NCBI GenBank assembly: GCA_027492795.1
Contig: JAPUEB010000017.1
Location: 30,905-94,904, forward strand
Direction: 5' to 3'
Length of the DNA stretch: 64,000 bases
Source of the DNA: Chryseobacterium sp.
Lineage (GTDB): Bacteria; Bacteroidota; Bacteroidia; Flavobacteriales; Weeksellaceae
Shown here: positions 1 through 8,370 of the stretch, piece after piece
How the letters are laid out: each line of letters begins with the position of its first letter
Position numbering within the stretch: the stretch's first letter is position 1
Notes under the pieces: generated by a model
Database searches by the model: none
What the model was told of the DNA's origin: nothing
Seen by the model: only the letters and a program-made list of their open reading frames with translations
Made by a program: the position numbers and the translations under genes

Positions 1-557
1 ATCGTTTTTACCGTTTGAATAAGTTTTACAAGCAAAGATTTAACGAGATTATTGCCGAAAATAAAATTACGGACAAAAAAGAAGCTCCAAAATTTGTTTC
101 TACCACTAACTCTTCCTTTGAAAATGAGAAGCCACAACAAAAATTTGATATGGAGTTCTACAACAGAATTCCTGGGCTGAATCCTCTTTTTGTACAAAAT
201 ATCCTAGAAAAACTAAGTGAGTTTGAGGCAGAAAAAATGTTTCTTGACACACAGGTTACCCAAAAACAACTGAGCGAAGAGTTTGGCACCAATTCAACCT
301 ATCTCTCCAGAATTGTAAATACCTATAAAGAGAAAAATTTTACTCTTTATATTAATGATTTGCGTCTGGATTACCTCTTAGAAGAATTGAAACACGACAG
401 CAAACTCGTGAATCTGGACGTTAAAGAACTCGCAATAATGGCGGGATTTACCAATACAGAGAGTTTTTCAGATAATTTTCAGCGCAAATTCCAGATAAAG
501 CCTTCCTATTTTGTAAAGAAGATGAAGGAAAATTTGAGCTCTGGAACTTCAGTTTAG
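1..557 (+). CDS. AraC-family transcriptional regulator, C-terminal part (cut by window edge)
   Basis: The reading frame is open from the first bases (codons from position 3), so the gene starts upstream of the window and only its last ~185 residues are visible; the TTG at 15 is not a believable start. The last ~90 residues have the AraC/XylS double helix-turn-helix: a first unit with QLSEEFGTNSTYLSRIV and a second with ELAIMAGFTNTESFSDNF followed by KPSYFVKKM, which matches the usual AGF..xSxF..FK...G.sPs.yR pattern. Bacteroidota members often carry an N-terminal TPR sensor, but that part is missing here. The stop codon (555-557) overlaps the stop of the convergent polyprenyl synthetase gene (554-556) by two bases. 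Target genes are unknown. Confidence 0.85.
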   Translation, partial: RFYRLNKFYKQRFNEIIAENKITDKKEAPKFVSTTNSSFENEKPQQKFDMEFYNRIPGLNPLFVQNILEKLSEFEAEKMFLDTQVTQKQLSEEFGTNSTYLSRIVNTYKEKNFTLYINDLRLDYLLEELKHDSKLVNLDVKELAIMAGFTNTESFSDNFQRKFQIKPSYFVKKMKENLSSGTSV

Positions 558-1531
558 AATTTTCTTTCAATCACGTAATCGAGCATTAAATGAAGAGAAG
601 ATTTCGCTTCGGATTCGGGAAAATCGTTGAGGATATTTTTTGCTTTTTGCTGAAAGTCCTTCATCACGCCAACTGCATAATCCAAACCGCCTGATTTTTT
701 CACAAACTCTATCAGTTCTTTTACCCTTTTCTGGTCGTTGTTGTAACGCTTTATCGTGTTGAAATAATATTTTCTGTCTGTTTCGTTGGCAATTTTTAGC
801 GTGTGAATGAGCGGAAGGGTCATTTTTTGTTCCTTAATGTCGATTCCCACAGGTTTTCCGATGACGTTTTTGGATAAATAATCGAATAAATCATCCTTTA
901 TCTGAAAAGCCATTCCCGTTAAAGTTCCAAATTCCTGCATTTTTTTAGCCAAATTTTCATCAGCATTATTCGATAGAACGCCGATTTCACAACACGCCGC
1001 AATTAAAGTGGCAGTTTTTTGGCGGATAATTTCGTAGTAAACATCTTCTATGATGTCCAGTTTTCGAGCTTTTTCCAACTGAAGAAGTTCGCCTTCACTC
1101 ATTTCGCGAATGGTTCTTGCAATTACAGAAAGCAAATCAAAATCTTTATGGTCTGTAGAAAGCAAAACCGATTTTGATAGCAGGTAATCTCCTACCAAAA
1201 CTGCAATTTTATTTTTCCATAAAGCATTAATGGAGAAAAAGTTACGCCTTTTAAAGCTTTCATCCACTACATCATCATGAACCAAAGTTGCGGTATGAAT
1301 CAGCTCTATCATCGAAGCGCCGCGAAACGTTTTTTCATTGATGTCTCCAATAAGTTTTGCACACAGAAAAACAAACATCGGACGCATTTGCTTGCCTTTC
1401 GTCGTAACGATAAAACGCGTTACCTTGTCCAAAAGCGGAACATTACTCTGCATCGATTCATAAAACTTTTGCTCGAAAAGTTTCATTTCTGCATTAATAG
1501 GACGTTTGATTTCTTCTACGATTTTCGACAC
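554..1531 (-). CDS. polyprenyl synthetase (trans-isoprenyl diphosphate synthase)
   Basis: Long-chain all-trans prenyl diphosphate synthase, which makes the polyprenyl chain used for the menaquinone side chain from FPP/GGPP and IPP. Both aspartate-rich motifs are present: HDDVVDE and IKDDLFDYL; the KGKQMRP segment matches the IPP-binding region. I chose the GTG at 1531 (VSKIVEEIK, about 325 aa). The in-frame ATG at 1594 would lie upstream of a good -7 element at 1582-1589, and the extra 21 residues look like untranslated sequence. Chain length cannot be judged from sequence alone (octaprenyl/IspB-like or heptaprenyl). The gene stands alone, convergent with the AraC-type gene. Confidence 0.9.
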   Translation of the reverse strand: MSKIVEEIKRPINAEMKLFEQKFYESMQSNVPLLDKVTRFIVTTKGKQMRPMFVFLCAKLIGDINEKTFRGASMIELIHTATLVHDDVVDESFKRRNFFSINALWKNKIAVLVGDYLLSKSVLLSTDHKDFDLLSVIARTIREMSEGELLQLEKARKLDIIEDVYYEIIRQKTATLIAACCEIGVLSNNADENLAKKMQEFGTLTGMAFQIKDDLFDYLSKNVIGKPVGIDIKEQKMTLPLIHTLKIANETDRKYYFNTIKRYNNDQKRVKELIEFVKKSGGLDYAVGVMKDFQQKAKNILNDFPESEAKSSLHLMLDYVIERKF

Positions 1532-1581
1532 CTTGATATAAATGATGGATGATGAACGATAAATGATAATCTGTATCACTG

Positions 1582-1589
1582 CAAATATA
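1582..1589 (-). promoter_or_regulatory. -7 element of the polyprenyl synthetase promoter
   Basis: On the minus strand this reads TATATTTG, an exact match to the Bacteroidota sigma-A -7 consensus TAnnTTTG. It lies about 50 bp before the GTG at 1531 and downstream of the neighbouring gene's end, and it argues against the ATG at 1594. Confidence 0.55.
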
Positions 1590-1614
1590 ACCAAAAATCA
1601 CGGAAACAGACAGG

Positions 1615-1647
1615 AAACCTTATAGGTTTCGGAAACCTATAAGGTTT
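1615..1647. repeat. perfect palindrome, 16-bp arms
   Basis: The arms AAACCTTATAGGTTTC and GAAACCTATAAGGTTT are exact reverse complements around one central G. The element touches the TAA stop of the minus-strand gene that ends at 1646 and lies upstream of the polyprenyl synthetase promoter, so it may act as a transcription end signal. It resembles the dispersed intergenic palindromes seen elsewhere in this window. Confidence 0.7.
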
Positions 1648-2533
1648 ACCAAGGAAATTTTTCTTTAGGGATAAAATACATTTTTGGTGGAACGTTGAAA
1701 GGCTTTATTTTGAATCGTTCACCGGAAATGTAAATTCCTTTTCTATTTACTGCAATTCCTTCAATTTGTCCAAGTGTAGAACTCATTCCGAGGTAAAATT
1801 TTCTTGGTTTTTTGTTGAAAAAATTGCCGTTTTCATCTTCTTCAAAAACAGTTAGGTAAACTTCCATTTTCTTGGTATAACCGATGATGTAGAGCTTTTT
1901 TTCAAAATAAGCGGCATCTGTCGCGACATAACATAGATTGAAATCTTCAATTTTTTGCGCGGGTCGAGCTTCATTTGAAGTTTCTGTCGAAATTATATAA
2001 TTTGTCGTTTTATAGGAGTTCCATTCTTTGGTAAAAAGGTGCAGATTTCCGTTGATGAAAACCAGTGATTCTGCATCGTAATCATTGTTTTGAGGTTTTC
2101 TTACAAACTCTTTTTGTTCTGGATAAAAGAATTTTATTGCTCCTAAATTTTTCAGGGAATCAGCAGAAAGTTTATAGATTTTCAAATCTTTTCTCGTTCC
2201 TGAATTATTTCCGATATCTCCGATATAAAAGTGCGTTCCATCATTAGTAAGAGCTTCCCAATCAAGGTTTTTGGAATTTGGGATGGGATAAGTTTGAAGA
2301 ATTTTTCCGTTTTCGGGATTCAGTTCGTATAATGCTTCTGGATTTCCGCTGTCGTTTAAGGTAAAAAGGCGATTTCCAAGGAAATTAAGGGCAGAAGTTT
2401 CATCGATTTTGTCTTCAAGTTCAGCAACTTTGTATTTTTTGATTTTCAGCCATTCTAGGTTTTGCTGGGCAGAAAAGTTGAAGAAAATTAAGAAAGAGAA
2501 AAAAGAAAGGAAGTTTTTCCATTTACTTATCAT
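1646..2533 (-). CDS. exported protein of unknown function, probable beta-propeller
   Basis: About 295 aa with an N-terminal signal peptide (SKWK then a hydrophobic stretch ending FSAQQ), so it is exported to the periplasm or surface. The mature part has repeated short blocks such as RLFTLNDSGNP, LYELNPENG and FYIGDIGNNSG, typical of beta-propeller or SdiA-regulated/esterase-like phytase folds, but I cannot name a family with certainty. Three ATGs lie close together (2545, 2536, 2533); the last gives the cleanest signal peptide. Its start overlaps the end of the toxin gene by 11 bp, so it is probably co-transcribed behind the toxin-antitoxin pair. Confidence 0.7.
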   Translation of the reverse strand: MISKWKNFLSFFSFLIFFNFSAQQNLEWLKIKKYKVAELEDKIDETSALNFLGNRLFTLNDSGNPEALYELNPENGKILQTYPIPNSKNLDWEALTNDGTHFYIGDIGNNSGTRKDLKIYKLSADSLKNLGAIKFFYPEQKEFVRKPQNNDYDAESLVFINGNLHLFTKEWNSYKTTNYIISTETSNEARPAQKIEDFNLCYVATDAAYFEKKLYIIGYTKKMEVYLTVFEEDENGNFFNKKPRKFYLGMSSTLGQIEGIAVNRKGIYISGERFKIKPFNVPPKMYFIPKEKFPW

Positions 2534-2801
2534 CATAATGTCCATATGCAGAAATGACTTGTACTAAAACCTCATCTTCTAAAACTTGGTAAATTAGTCG
2601 GTGTTTTTTATCAATTTTTCGAGACCACTGTCCTGTTCTACCATATTTCAAAGGTTCAGGATTACCAATTCCTTCATATGGATTTTCTCGAAGTTCGTTA
2701 AGTATCCTATCAATTTTTTGTAAAATAATTTTTTGACCGGACTTTCTATGCAATTCCAAATGTTTTTTTGCCTCATTAGAAATAATCAACAAAAAACTCA
2801 T
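2523..2801 (-). CDS. YoeB/Txe-family toxin (ribosome-dependent mRNA endonuclease)
   Basis: 92 aa, normal for the family. It matches E. coli YoeB along its length: NPYEGIGNPEPLK, GQWSRKI, KKHRLIYQV and C-terminal YGHYD. The residues matching the catalytic E46, R65, H83 and Y84 of YoeB are visible as E49, R68, H88 and Y89, so the toxin should be active. YoeB toxins cleave mRNA in the ribosomal A site. The start codon overlaps the antitoxin stop by 4 bp, the usual type II arrangement with the antitoxin first. Confidence 0.9.
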   Translation of the reverse strand: MSFLLIISNEAKKHLELHRKSGQKIILQKIDRILNELRENPYEGIGNPEPLKYGRTGQWSRKIDKKHRLIYQVLEDEVLVQVISAYGHYDDK

Positions 2802-3037
2802 AGTCCTAGAAGTTCTTTTTGCATTTCTTTTGTCAAAACCGTTTTTCTTCCAGCTTTCAAATCTTCAATTCCTTTATCAATTAATTTTATATTCTTTGGA
2901 TTATCGAACCAATCATCACCACTCGGACTTGGATTTTTGGTTTCTTCTTCATCAAATTCAAAATCCAATGCAACAAGGACTTTCTTTAATGTGGAAAGCT
3001 GTTTTTTATTTCTGTATTTTACTTTTATTGTTCCCAT
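2798..3037 (-). CDS. antitoxin of the YoeB-type toxin (DUF2683-like)
   Basis: About 79 aa from the ATG at 3037 (MGTIKVKYRN), which matches the family start; the upstream ATG at 3094 would run into rlmN. The KYRNKKQLSTLKKVLVALDF segment followed by an acidic linker resembles the small DUF2683-type antitoxins of Bacteroidota rather than the Phd/YefM type normally paired with YoeB. The C-terminal half (about residues 40-79, IDKGIEDLKAGRKTVLTKEM) is the likely toxin-wrapping tail. It overlaps the toxin start by 4 bp. Neutralisation is inferred from position and size. Confidence 0.75.
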   Translation of the reverse strand: MGTIKVKYRNKKQLSTLKKVLVALDFEFDEEETKNPSPSGDDWFDNPKNIKLIDKGIEDLKAGRKTVLTKEMQKELLGL

Positions 3038-3090
3038 TTTGTTGTGAATTGCTTTCAAAAATACAAAAATTTGTGAAGTAATTTTCGAAA

Positions 3091-4125
3091 TCATTCAGCA
3101 TTTTTATTCGCCAACTGTCCGCAAGCCGCGTCAATATCGCCACCTCTGCTTCGGCGAACCATTACGGTAATTCCGGCTTTTGTCAATTCACGAACGTATT
3201 TTTCTTCTGCAGCAACGCTTCTATGGTCGAATTTCCCTTCGCCAATTGGATTGTATTGAATTAAATTGACTTTGCTCGGAACTTGTCTGCAATATTTAAT
3301 TAAAGCTTTGATGTCTTCGTCTTTATCATTAATTCCGCCCCAAACACAGTATTCAAAAGTGATTACATTTCCAGTTTTTTCATACCAATATTTCAGAGAA
3401 TCCATAATTTCTGTTAAGGGAAATTTTTCTGAAAAAGGCATGATTTCGTTGCGTTTTTCTTCGATTGCAGTGTGAAGAGATAATGCCAATTTTACCTTTA
3501 AATCTTCATCTGCCAACATTTTAATCATTTTTGGAATTCCGGATGTGGAAACGGTAATTCTTCGTGGCGACATTCCCAAACCTTCCGGTTTTGTAATTTT
3601 TCGGATGGCTTCTACCACGTTTTTGTAGTTCATCATCGGTTCGCCCATTCCCATAAAAACAATGTTAGAAAGGGGTCTGTCGAAATACAATTTACTTTGT
3701 CTGTCGATTAATGCAACCTGATCCACAATTTCCGCAACTTCCAAATTGCGCATCCTTTTCAATTTTGCCGTTGCACAAAATTCACAATTCAGCGAACAGC
3801 CAACTTGCGATGAAACACAAGCTGTGGTTCTGGTTTCTGTAGGAATTAAAACCGATTCTACAAGAAGTCCGTCGTGAAGTTTTACGCCATTTTTTATAGT
3901 TCCGTCGGTAGATTTTTGCAATTGATCGACAGAAACCGGATTGATGATGAATTCTTTGGAAATTTTATCCCTTAAATCTTTAGAAAGATTGGTCATTTCG
4001 TCGATGGAATGCAGGTTTTTGCTCCACAACCAATCGTAAACCTGTTTTGCACGAAAAGGCTTTTCGCCAAGCGTGACGAAATAGTCTTTTAGTTGTTCTA
4101 AACTTAAGGTTCTAATGTCTTTCAT
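3091..4125 (-). CDS. rlmN: 23S rRNA A2503 / tRNA A37 C2-methyltransferase RlmN
   Basis: Radical SAM enzyme that methylates C2 of A2503 in 23S rRNA (and A37 in some tRNAs). 344 aa, standard length. The Fe-S cluster motif CX3CX2C is C110, C114, C117; C103 and the Cys in DAACGQLA near the C-terminus correspond to the two catalytic cysteines of E. coli RlmN (C118 and C355). SAM-binding GMGEPMMNY and STSGIPKMI are also present. It is a single gene; its 3' end lies close to the toxin-antitoxin pair on the same strand. Confidence 0.97.
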   Translation of the reverse strand: MKDIRTLSLEQLKDYFVTLGEKPFRAKQVYDWLWSKNLHSIDEMTNLSKDLRDKISKEFIINPVSVDQLQKSTDGTIKNGVKLHDGLLVESVLIPTETRTTACVSSQVGCSLNCEFCATAKLKRMRNLEVAEIVDQVALIDRQSKLYFDRPLSNIVFMGMGEPMMNYKNVVEAIRKITKPEGLGMSPRRITVSTSGIPKMIKMLADEDLKVKLALSLHTAIEEKRNEIMPFSEKFPLTEIMDSLKYWYEKTGNVITFEYCVWGGINDKDEDIKALIKYCRQVPSKVNLIQYNPIGEGKFDHRSVAAEEKYVRELTKAGITVMVRRSRGGDIDAACGQLANKNAE

Positions 4126-4134
4126 AATAAAACT

Positions 4135-4194
4135 CTCGCAGATTTAGCAAATTTAGCAGATTTTTTCATCTGCGTAATCAGCAAAATCTGCGAG
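4135..4194. repeat. intergenic inverted repeat, CTCGCAGAT family
   Basis: The 11-bp ends CTCGCAGATTT (4135-4145) and AAATCTGCGAG (4184-4194) are exact reverse complements, with AGCAGATTTTT / ATCTGCGTAATCAGC units between. The same motif recurs at 15016, 15134, 47952 and 48176, always between genes, so this is a dispersed family. Confidence 0.75.
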
Positions 4195-4248
4195 TAAGAT
4201 ATTTTTCTGTAATATAATTATAAAATATGCTAAATTATATTTTTAAGA

Positions 4249-4292
4249 ATGCCACGAATGCACGAATAAATTTATTAGTGCATTCGTGGCAT
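4249..4292. repeat. 44-bp near-perfect palindrome, CCACGAA family
   Basis: Arms of 22 bp beginning ATGCCACGAATGCAC and ending GTGCATTCGTGGCAT, with one mismatch. A diverged copy lies at 48041-48102. In both places it lies next to, or inside, the CTCGCAGAT repeat. The rest of the 4126-4467 gap is AT-rich with no gene seen. Confidence 0.8.
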
Positions 4293-4467
4293 AAATTATC
4301 ATTCAGCTTGCTGAAAAGAAAGTGCGTTTTAATTAAGTTTCCAAACACAAAAATATTTGTAAATAGCATAATCTATTTTTCAAAAATATTTGAAGACGTA
4401 AAAATAGAAGAAAAAATTGGGTGCCGAATTGCAAAAACTTCCAGCACCCAACTTCCATCTTCCAGCT

Positions 4468-5517
4468 TTACAAAATCAGCATTGCGTCGCCGTAAGAATA
4501 AAATTTATAATTTTCCTTGATGGCTTCTTCGTAGGCTCTCATGATGAAATCTTTGTTGGCAAAGGCAGCAATCATCATTAAAAGCGTAGATTTTGGTGTG
4601 TGAAAATTGGTAATCATCGCATTCGCAACCCCGAAATCGTGCGGTGGGAAAATAAATTTGTTGGTCCAACCGTGATAAGGTCCAATTTTTTTATTGGAGG
4701 AAACCGATGTTTCCAAAGTTCTCATCGTAGTAGTTCCTACAGCAACTACTCTTCTGCCTTCATCAACGGCTTTGTTGATGATGTCGGCATTTTTTTGGTC
4801 GATGATGGCTTCTTCGGATTCCATTTTGTGTTTGCTTAAATCTTCCACTTCGATTGGGTTAAACGTTCCCAAACCAACGTGAAGCGTAACTTCCGCGAAA
4901 TCAATTCCTTTGATTTCCATTCTCTTCATCAAATGCTTTGAAAAGTGAAGACCTGCAGTTGGAGCGGCAACGGCACCTTCGTGTTTTGCATAAATCGTTT
5001 GATAACGTTCTGCATCTTCAGGTTCTACGGCTCTTTTGATGTATTTTGGAAGTGGAGTTTCGCCCAATTCCTTCAATTTTGCACGGAATTCCTCGTAGGA
5101 TCCGTCATATAAAAATCTCAAAGTTCTACCTCTGGAAGTGGTATTATCAATAACTTCCGCTACCAAAGATTCGTCTTCGGTGAAGAAAAGTTTGTTACCG
5201 ATACGTATTTTTCTCGCAGGATCTACCAAAACGTCCCAAACACGGGTTTCTTTATCCAGTTCTCTCAAAAGGAAAACCTCAATTTTAGCACCGGTTTTTT
5301 CTTTATTTCCGTAAAGTCTTGCTGGGAAAACTTTGGTATTATTGAAAATAAAAAGGTCGCCTTCATCGAAATAATCTACAACGTCTTTGAATAATTTATG
5401 CTCGATGGTTTCTGTTTTACGGTCGAGAACCATTAGCCTGGCTTCGTCTCTGTGTTCGGATGGATGTTCTGCAAGAAGTTCTTCGGGCAAAACGAAATTG
5501 AAATCGGATGTTTTCAT
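4468..5517 (-). CDS. queA: S-adenosylmethionine:tRNA ribosyltransferase-isomerase QueA
   Basis: Transfers and rearranges the ribosyl group of SAM onto 7-aminomethyl-7-deazaguanine at tRNA position 34, giving epoxyqueuosine. 349 aa, full length. Family signatures are clear: N-terminal [71 protein letters not shown] and C-terminal [11 protein letters not shown]. It has its own promoter with a hairpin in the leader (see 5550-5577). No other queuosine gene is nearby. Confidence 0.97.
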   Translation of the reverse strand: MKTSDFNFVLPEELLAEHPSEHRDEARLMVLDRKTETIEHKLFKDVVDYFDEGDLFIFNNTKVFPARLYGNKEKTGAKIEVFLLRELDKETRVWDVLVDPARKIRIGNKLFFTEDESLVAEVIDNTTSRGRTLRFLYDGSYEEFRAKLKELGETPLPKYIKRAVEPEDAERYQTIYAKHEGAVAAPTAGLHFSKHLMKRMEIKGIDFAEVTLHVGLGTFNPIEVEDLSKHKMESEEAIIDQKNADIINKAVDEGRRVVAVGTTTMRTLETSVSSNKKIGPYHGWTNKFIFPPHDFGVANAMITNFHTPKSTLLMMIAAFANKDFIMRAYEEAIKENYKFYSYGDAMLIL

Positions 5518-5549
5518 TAAAGATTTTTTAAATTACGGTTTAAAAATAA

Positions 5550-5577
5550 AGTCCGAAAACCAAAAAATTTTCGGACT
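5550..5577 (-). terminator. hairpin in the queA leader: terminator of the upstream gene or attenuator
   Basis: Arms AGTCCGAAAA and TTTTCGGACT (10 bp, 8-nt loop) are followed on the minus strand by TTATTTTT. It lies between the gene ending at 5613 and queA, but just downstream of the probable queA -7 element (5579-5586), so a queA transcript would begin with this hairpin. It does not match a preQ1 riboswitch consensus that I recognise. Confidence 0.6.
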
Positions 5578-5578
5578 G

Positions 5579-5586
5579 CAAATATA
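5579..5586 (-). promoter_or_regulatory. -7 element of the queA promoter
   Basis: Minus strand TATATTTG, an exact TAnnTTTG match, about 62 bp before the queA start codon. Confidence 0.5.
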
Positions 5587-5612
5587 CGGTTTTAAAAAGG
5601 GGAAGTCAAGTG

Positions 5613-6245
5613 TTATGATTCGAACCTCAAATTCAACTTGTTTTCTTCACACTGGCTAAAATCAAAAAGAAATTTATATCCATTTCTGTAATCAACTTCC
5701 GCTTTTTCAATCCAAAAATTTTCATTTTTTATCGATTCAAGCAAAGATTCATATATTTTTTGATGAATTGATGGGCTTAAATCCATAAACCTTATTTGAA
5801 CCAAAGGTGATTCAGATTTTTTTAATTTAAATTTTACTTCAAGATTTGACCGTTTTGCTTTTTGATTTGGAAAAACTTTCACGAGATATTCATTTTCGCC
5901 CACCTTTTCTGAAGTTACTTTTTCAATTTCTCTTTCACTATATCCGAAATCCAATTTTCTATGATTACTTAACGCATAATAAGGATTAGTGCTTTTAATT
6001 AAAGACAATTGAAAAACCTCTTTCAACTCATTATCTTGAAGAATCCTTGATCCGTTAGTTGATTCTGTTAAGTAATATTTATTATGTGATGTATTAAAGT
6101 AAATATAACTTCTCCAAGAATTTTCATTCCCTATTTTAGGTTTCAATCTTACCGAATTCTCCACACATTTCATATTGAAATCATAAGATTGTGCAGTTGC
6201 GAAAACCGAAAACAAAATTAAGGAAAATACAATCTTTATTTTCAT
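5613..6245 (-). CDS. exported protein of unknown function
   Basis: 210 aa with a clear Sec signal peptide (MKIKIVFSLILFSVFATAQS). The mature part is charged and rich in Lys, Glu, Asn and Ser, with no motif I recognise; there is one Cys near each end (NMKCVEN and FSQCEEN), possibly a disulfide. It lies between the S9 peptidase and queA on the same strand, 40 bp after the peptidase stop... in transcription order the peptidase gene is upstream, so read-through is possible. Function unknown. Confidence 0.65.
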   Translation of the reverse strand: MKIKIVFSLILFSVFATAQSYDFNMKCVENSVRLKPKIGNENSWRSYIYFNTSHNKYYLTESTNGSRILQDNELKEVFQLSLIKSTNPYYALSNHRKLDFGYSEREIEKVTSEKVGENEYLVKVFPNQKAKRSNLEVKFKLKKSESPLVQIRFMDLSPSIHQKIYESLLESIKNENFWIEKAEVDYRNGYKFLFDFSQCEENKLNLRFES

Positions 6246-6285
6246 AAACTCAAATTTCGTAATTCAAATTTCGTATTTCGCACTT

Positions 6286-8280
6286 CTAAAGCGTCTCCTT
6301 CAACCAACCAAAAAACTCCCTTTGCCAAACCAAGCCATTATGCGGATGCAAAACCCAGTGATTTTCGTTCGGAAAATATAAAAATTTTGATTTCAAACCT
6401 TTTAATTGCGCAGTTTGGAAGGCTTCCTGTCCCTGTTCTATTGGAACACGGTAGTCAATTCCACCCTGAATAATCATGATTGGACGGTTCCATTTATCTG
6501 TATGTTTGCTCGGATCGAAATCGGTGTAAGCTTTTGGCGTTGGCTTATCCCACGGTTTTCCCAAATCCCAGTTGGCAAACCACAATTCTTCTGTATTTCC
6601 ATACCAACTCTGCATATTGAAAAGTCCGTCGTGTGCAATAAAAGTTTTGAAGCGGTTTTGATGAATCCCAGCTAACATAAAAACGCTGTAACCACCGTAA
6701 CTTGCACCAACTGCGCCCATTCTTTCGGCATCAACTCCAGCTTGAGTTTTTGCAAAATCTGCCGCCGAAAGATAATCCTGCATTACTTGTCCGCCCCAAT
6801 CTTTTGAAATTTGCTCGTTCCATTTTGTTCCCCAACCCGGCATTCCTCTACGGTTTGGAGCTACTACGATATATCCGTTTGCCGCCATCAATCCCAAATT
6901 CCATCTTGTGGAAAAAAACTGTGTGAGTGCAGATTGCGGTCCTCCCTGACAATATAAAAGTGTAGGATATTTTTTATTGGGATCGAAATTAGGCGGATAA
7001 ATAAACCAAACTCCCATTTCTTTTCCGTCGGTAGTTTTTACCATTTTCAGTTCGGTTTTTGCGGGAGAAAGTTTGGCGTAAGTTTCTTTATTAACGTCGG
7101 TAATCTGTACCATTCCGCCATTTTTTAAATTTACGGAAAATAGATCGGCGTTGTGGTTCATATCGGTTCGCGTTACCAAAAGTCCATTTTTACTGTCTGC
7201 GAAAATATCGTTCACATCAAAATTTCCTTTGGTAATTTGAGAAATTTTTGAATTTTTGGGATCTACAGAAAAAAGTTGCTTGGTTCCACGAAAAGCAGCC
7301 GTGAAATAAACATTTTTCGAATCTTTGCTCCAGAAAACATCTCCGGTAACACTTTCGTCCCAGTTTTTGGTAAGATTGGTTTTTGATCCGGTTTTCCAGT
7401 TCATGATAACCAAATCATTCTTATCCGCTTCGTAGCCGTCTCTCGCCATACTTTGCCAAGAGAGAAAATTTCCATCCGGTGAAAATTTCGGGTTTACATC
7501 ATAACCTTTCATTCCTTCGGTGATATTTTTTGTAATTCCGGAAGCTACATCATAGGCGAAAATATCTGTGTTTGTGGACTCAGCATATTCCTTTCCGCTC
7601 AAAGGTTTTACCACATAAAGCAGTTTTGAAGAATCTGGACTCCAAATAAAATCTTCTGCCCCGCCAAAAGGGCGTTGTGGTGAATCCCACGCTTTTCCTT
7701 CCAATAAATCTTTAGCATTTTCCGCCTTTTCAGAAGTATTGGCTACGAAAACGTGGTTGTATTTGCCTTCGTTCCAGTAATCCCAATGTCTATGGTTCAA
7801 ATCTTCATAAATTTGCGCGGTAGATTTCGGAACATCGGAATATTTATCTTTTCCTAAGAGTTTTTCTACTAAAACCTGCTTGCTAAACGCTATTTTCTTT
7901 CCATCGGGGGAAATTACAATGTTGTCAACTTCGCCAATGGTGAAAAACTCTGCCCAAGTTTTTCCGGCATCTTTTGAAAGGTAAATTTTGTCACCTTCTG
8001 TAGCGTAAAGTCCGTTTTTATCCCATTGAACGATGGATTTTTTTCCTAAATCTATTTTTGAAGACTGTCCGTTCAGAATATTCAATAAAAATTTCTCGTT
8101 TTTGGATTTTTCTGTCTTCAAATCGGTTTGTCCCACATTGTAGATCAACGAAGACTGATCCGGAGACACCGCTTGAACGCCAATTTTCTTCAGCGTCCAC
8201 AAAATTTCTGGCGTCATCAATTGCTGTGCGTTCATAAGGAAGGGCGCTGCAAGAGCGATTAAAGTATGTTTTAGTTTCAT
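6286..8280 (-). CDS. exported S9-family (prolyl oligopeptidase-type) serine peptidase
   Basis: About 664 aa from the ATG at 8280 (MKLKHTLIALAAPFLMNAQQ, a signal peptide); the longer frame to 8331 adds non-signal sequence. Residues ~25-430 are a WD40-like/TolB-like beta-propeller with repeated SPDG/SKDS blocks. The C-terminal ~240 residues are the alpha/beta hydrolase: nucleophile Ser527 in GASYGGYS, acid Asp in GGIDYRVP and His in ENHWVLHP. This is the dipeptidyl peptidase/acylaminoacyl peptidase layout (S9B/S9C), probably a periplasmic peptidase that trims peptides for uptake. It lies just downstream of a cytochrome gene but is separated from it by a terminator. Confidence 0.92.
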   Translation of the reverse strand: MKLKHTLIALAAPFLMNAQQLMTPEILWTLKKIGVQAVSPDQSSLIYNVGQTDLKTEKSKNEKFLLNILNGQSSKIDLGKKSIVQWDKNGLYATEGDKIYLSKDAGKTWAEFFTIGEVDNIVISPDGKKIAFSKQVLVEKLLGKDKYSDVPKSTAQIYEDLNHRHWDYWNEGKYNHVFVANTSEKAENAKDLLEGKAWDSPQRPFGGAEDFIWSPDSSKLLYVVKPLSGKEYAESTNTDIFAYDVASGITKNITEGMKGYDVNPKFSPDGNFLSWQSMARDGYEADKNDLVIMNWKTGSKTNLTKNWDESVTGDVFWSKDSKNVYFTAAFRGTKQLFSVDPKNSKISQITKGNFDVNDIFADSKNGLLVTRTDMNHNADLFSVNLKNGGMVQITDVNKETYAKLSPAKTELKMVKTTDGKEMGVWFIYPPNFDPNKKYPTLLYCQGGPQSALTQFFSTRWNLGLMAANGYIVVAPNRRGMPGWGTKWNEQISKDWGGQVMQDYLSAADFAKTQAGVDAERMGAVGASYGGYSVFMLAGIHQNRFKTFIAHDGLFNMQSWYGNTEELWFANWDLGKPWDKPTPKAYTDFDPSKHTDKWNRPIMIIQGGIDYRVPIEQGQEAFQTAQLKGLKSKFLYFPNENHWVLHPHNGLVWQREFFGWLKETL

Positions 8281-8321
8281 AAAAAATTTGTAAACGATAA
8301 ATTTAATTAAAAAATAACAAT

Positions 8322-8353
8322 AAAAAAACACCCTGAAATTCCAGAGTGTTTTT
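8322..8353 (-). terminator. terminator of the cytochrome c gene at 8371
   Basis: Stem AAACAC-CTG / CAG-GTGTTT with one mismatch; read on the minus strand it is followed by a run of T. It lies right after the cytochrome stop. Confidence 0.65.
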
Positions 8354-8370
8354 AAACTTTATAAAAAAGA

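Noticed and set aside
554..1594. Longer start (ATG 1594) for the polyprenyl synthetase
   Set aside because: It lies upstream of a consensus -7 element and the extra residues are not family-like; GTG at 1531 preferred.
4227..4520. 97-aa ORF in the rlmN-queA gap
   Set aside because: It runs through the CCACGAA palindrome and into queA antisense; no credible start or protein features.
5610..5645. GGTTCGAATC-like T-loop motif on the minus strand, suggesting a tRNA
   Set aside because: The T-stem does not pair, no acceptor or anticodon arm is found, and the sequence is the 3' end of the gene at 5613-6245.
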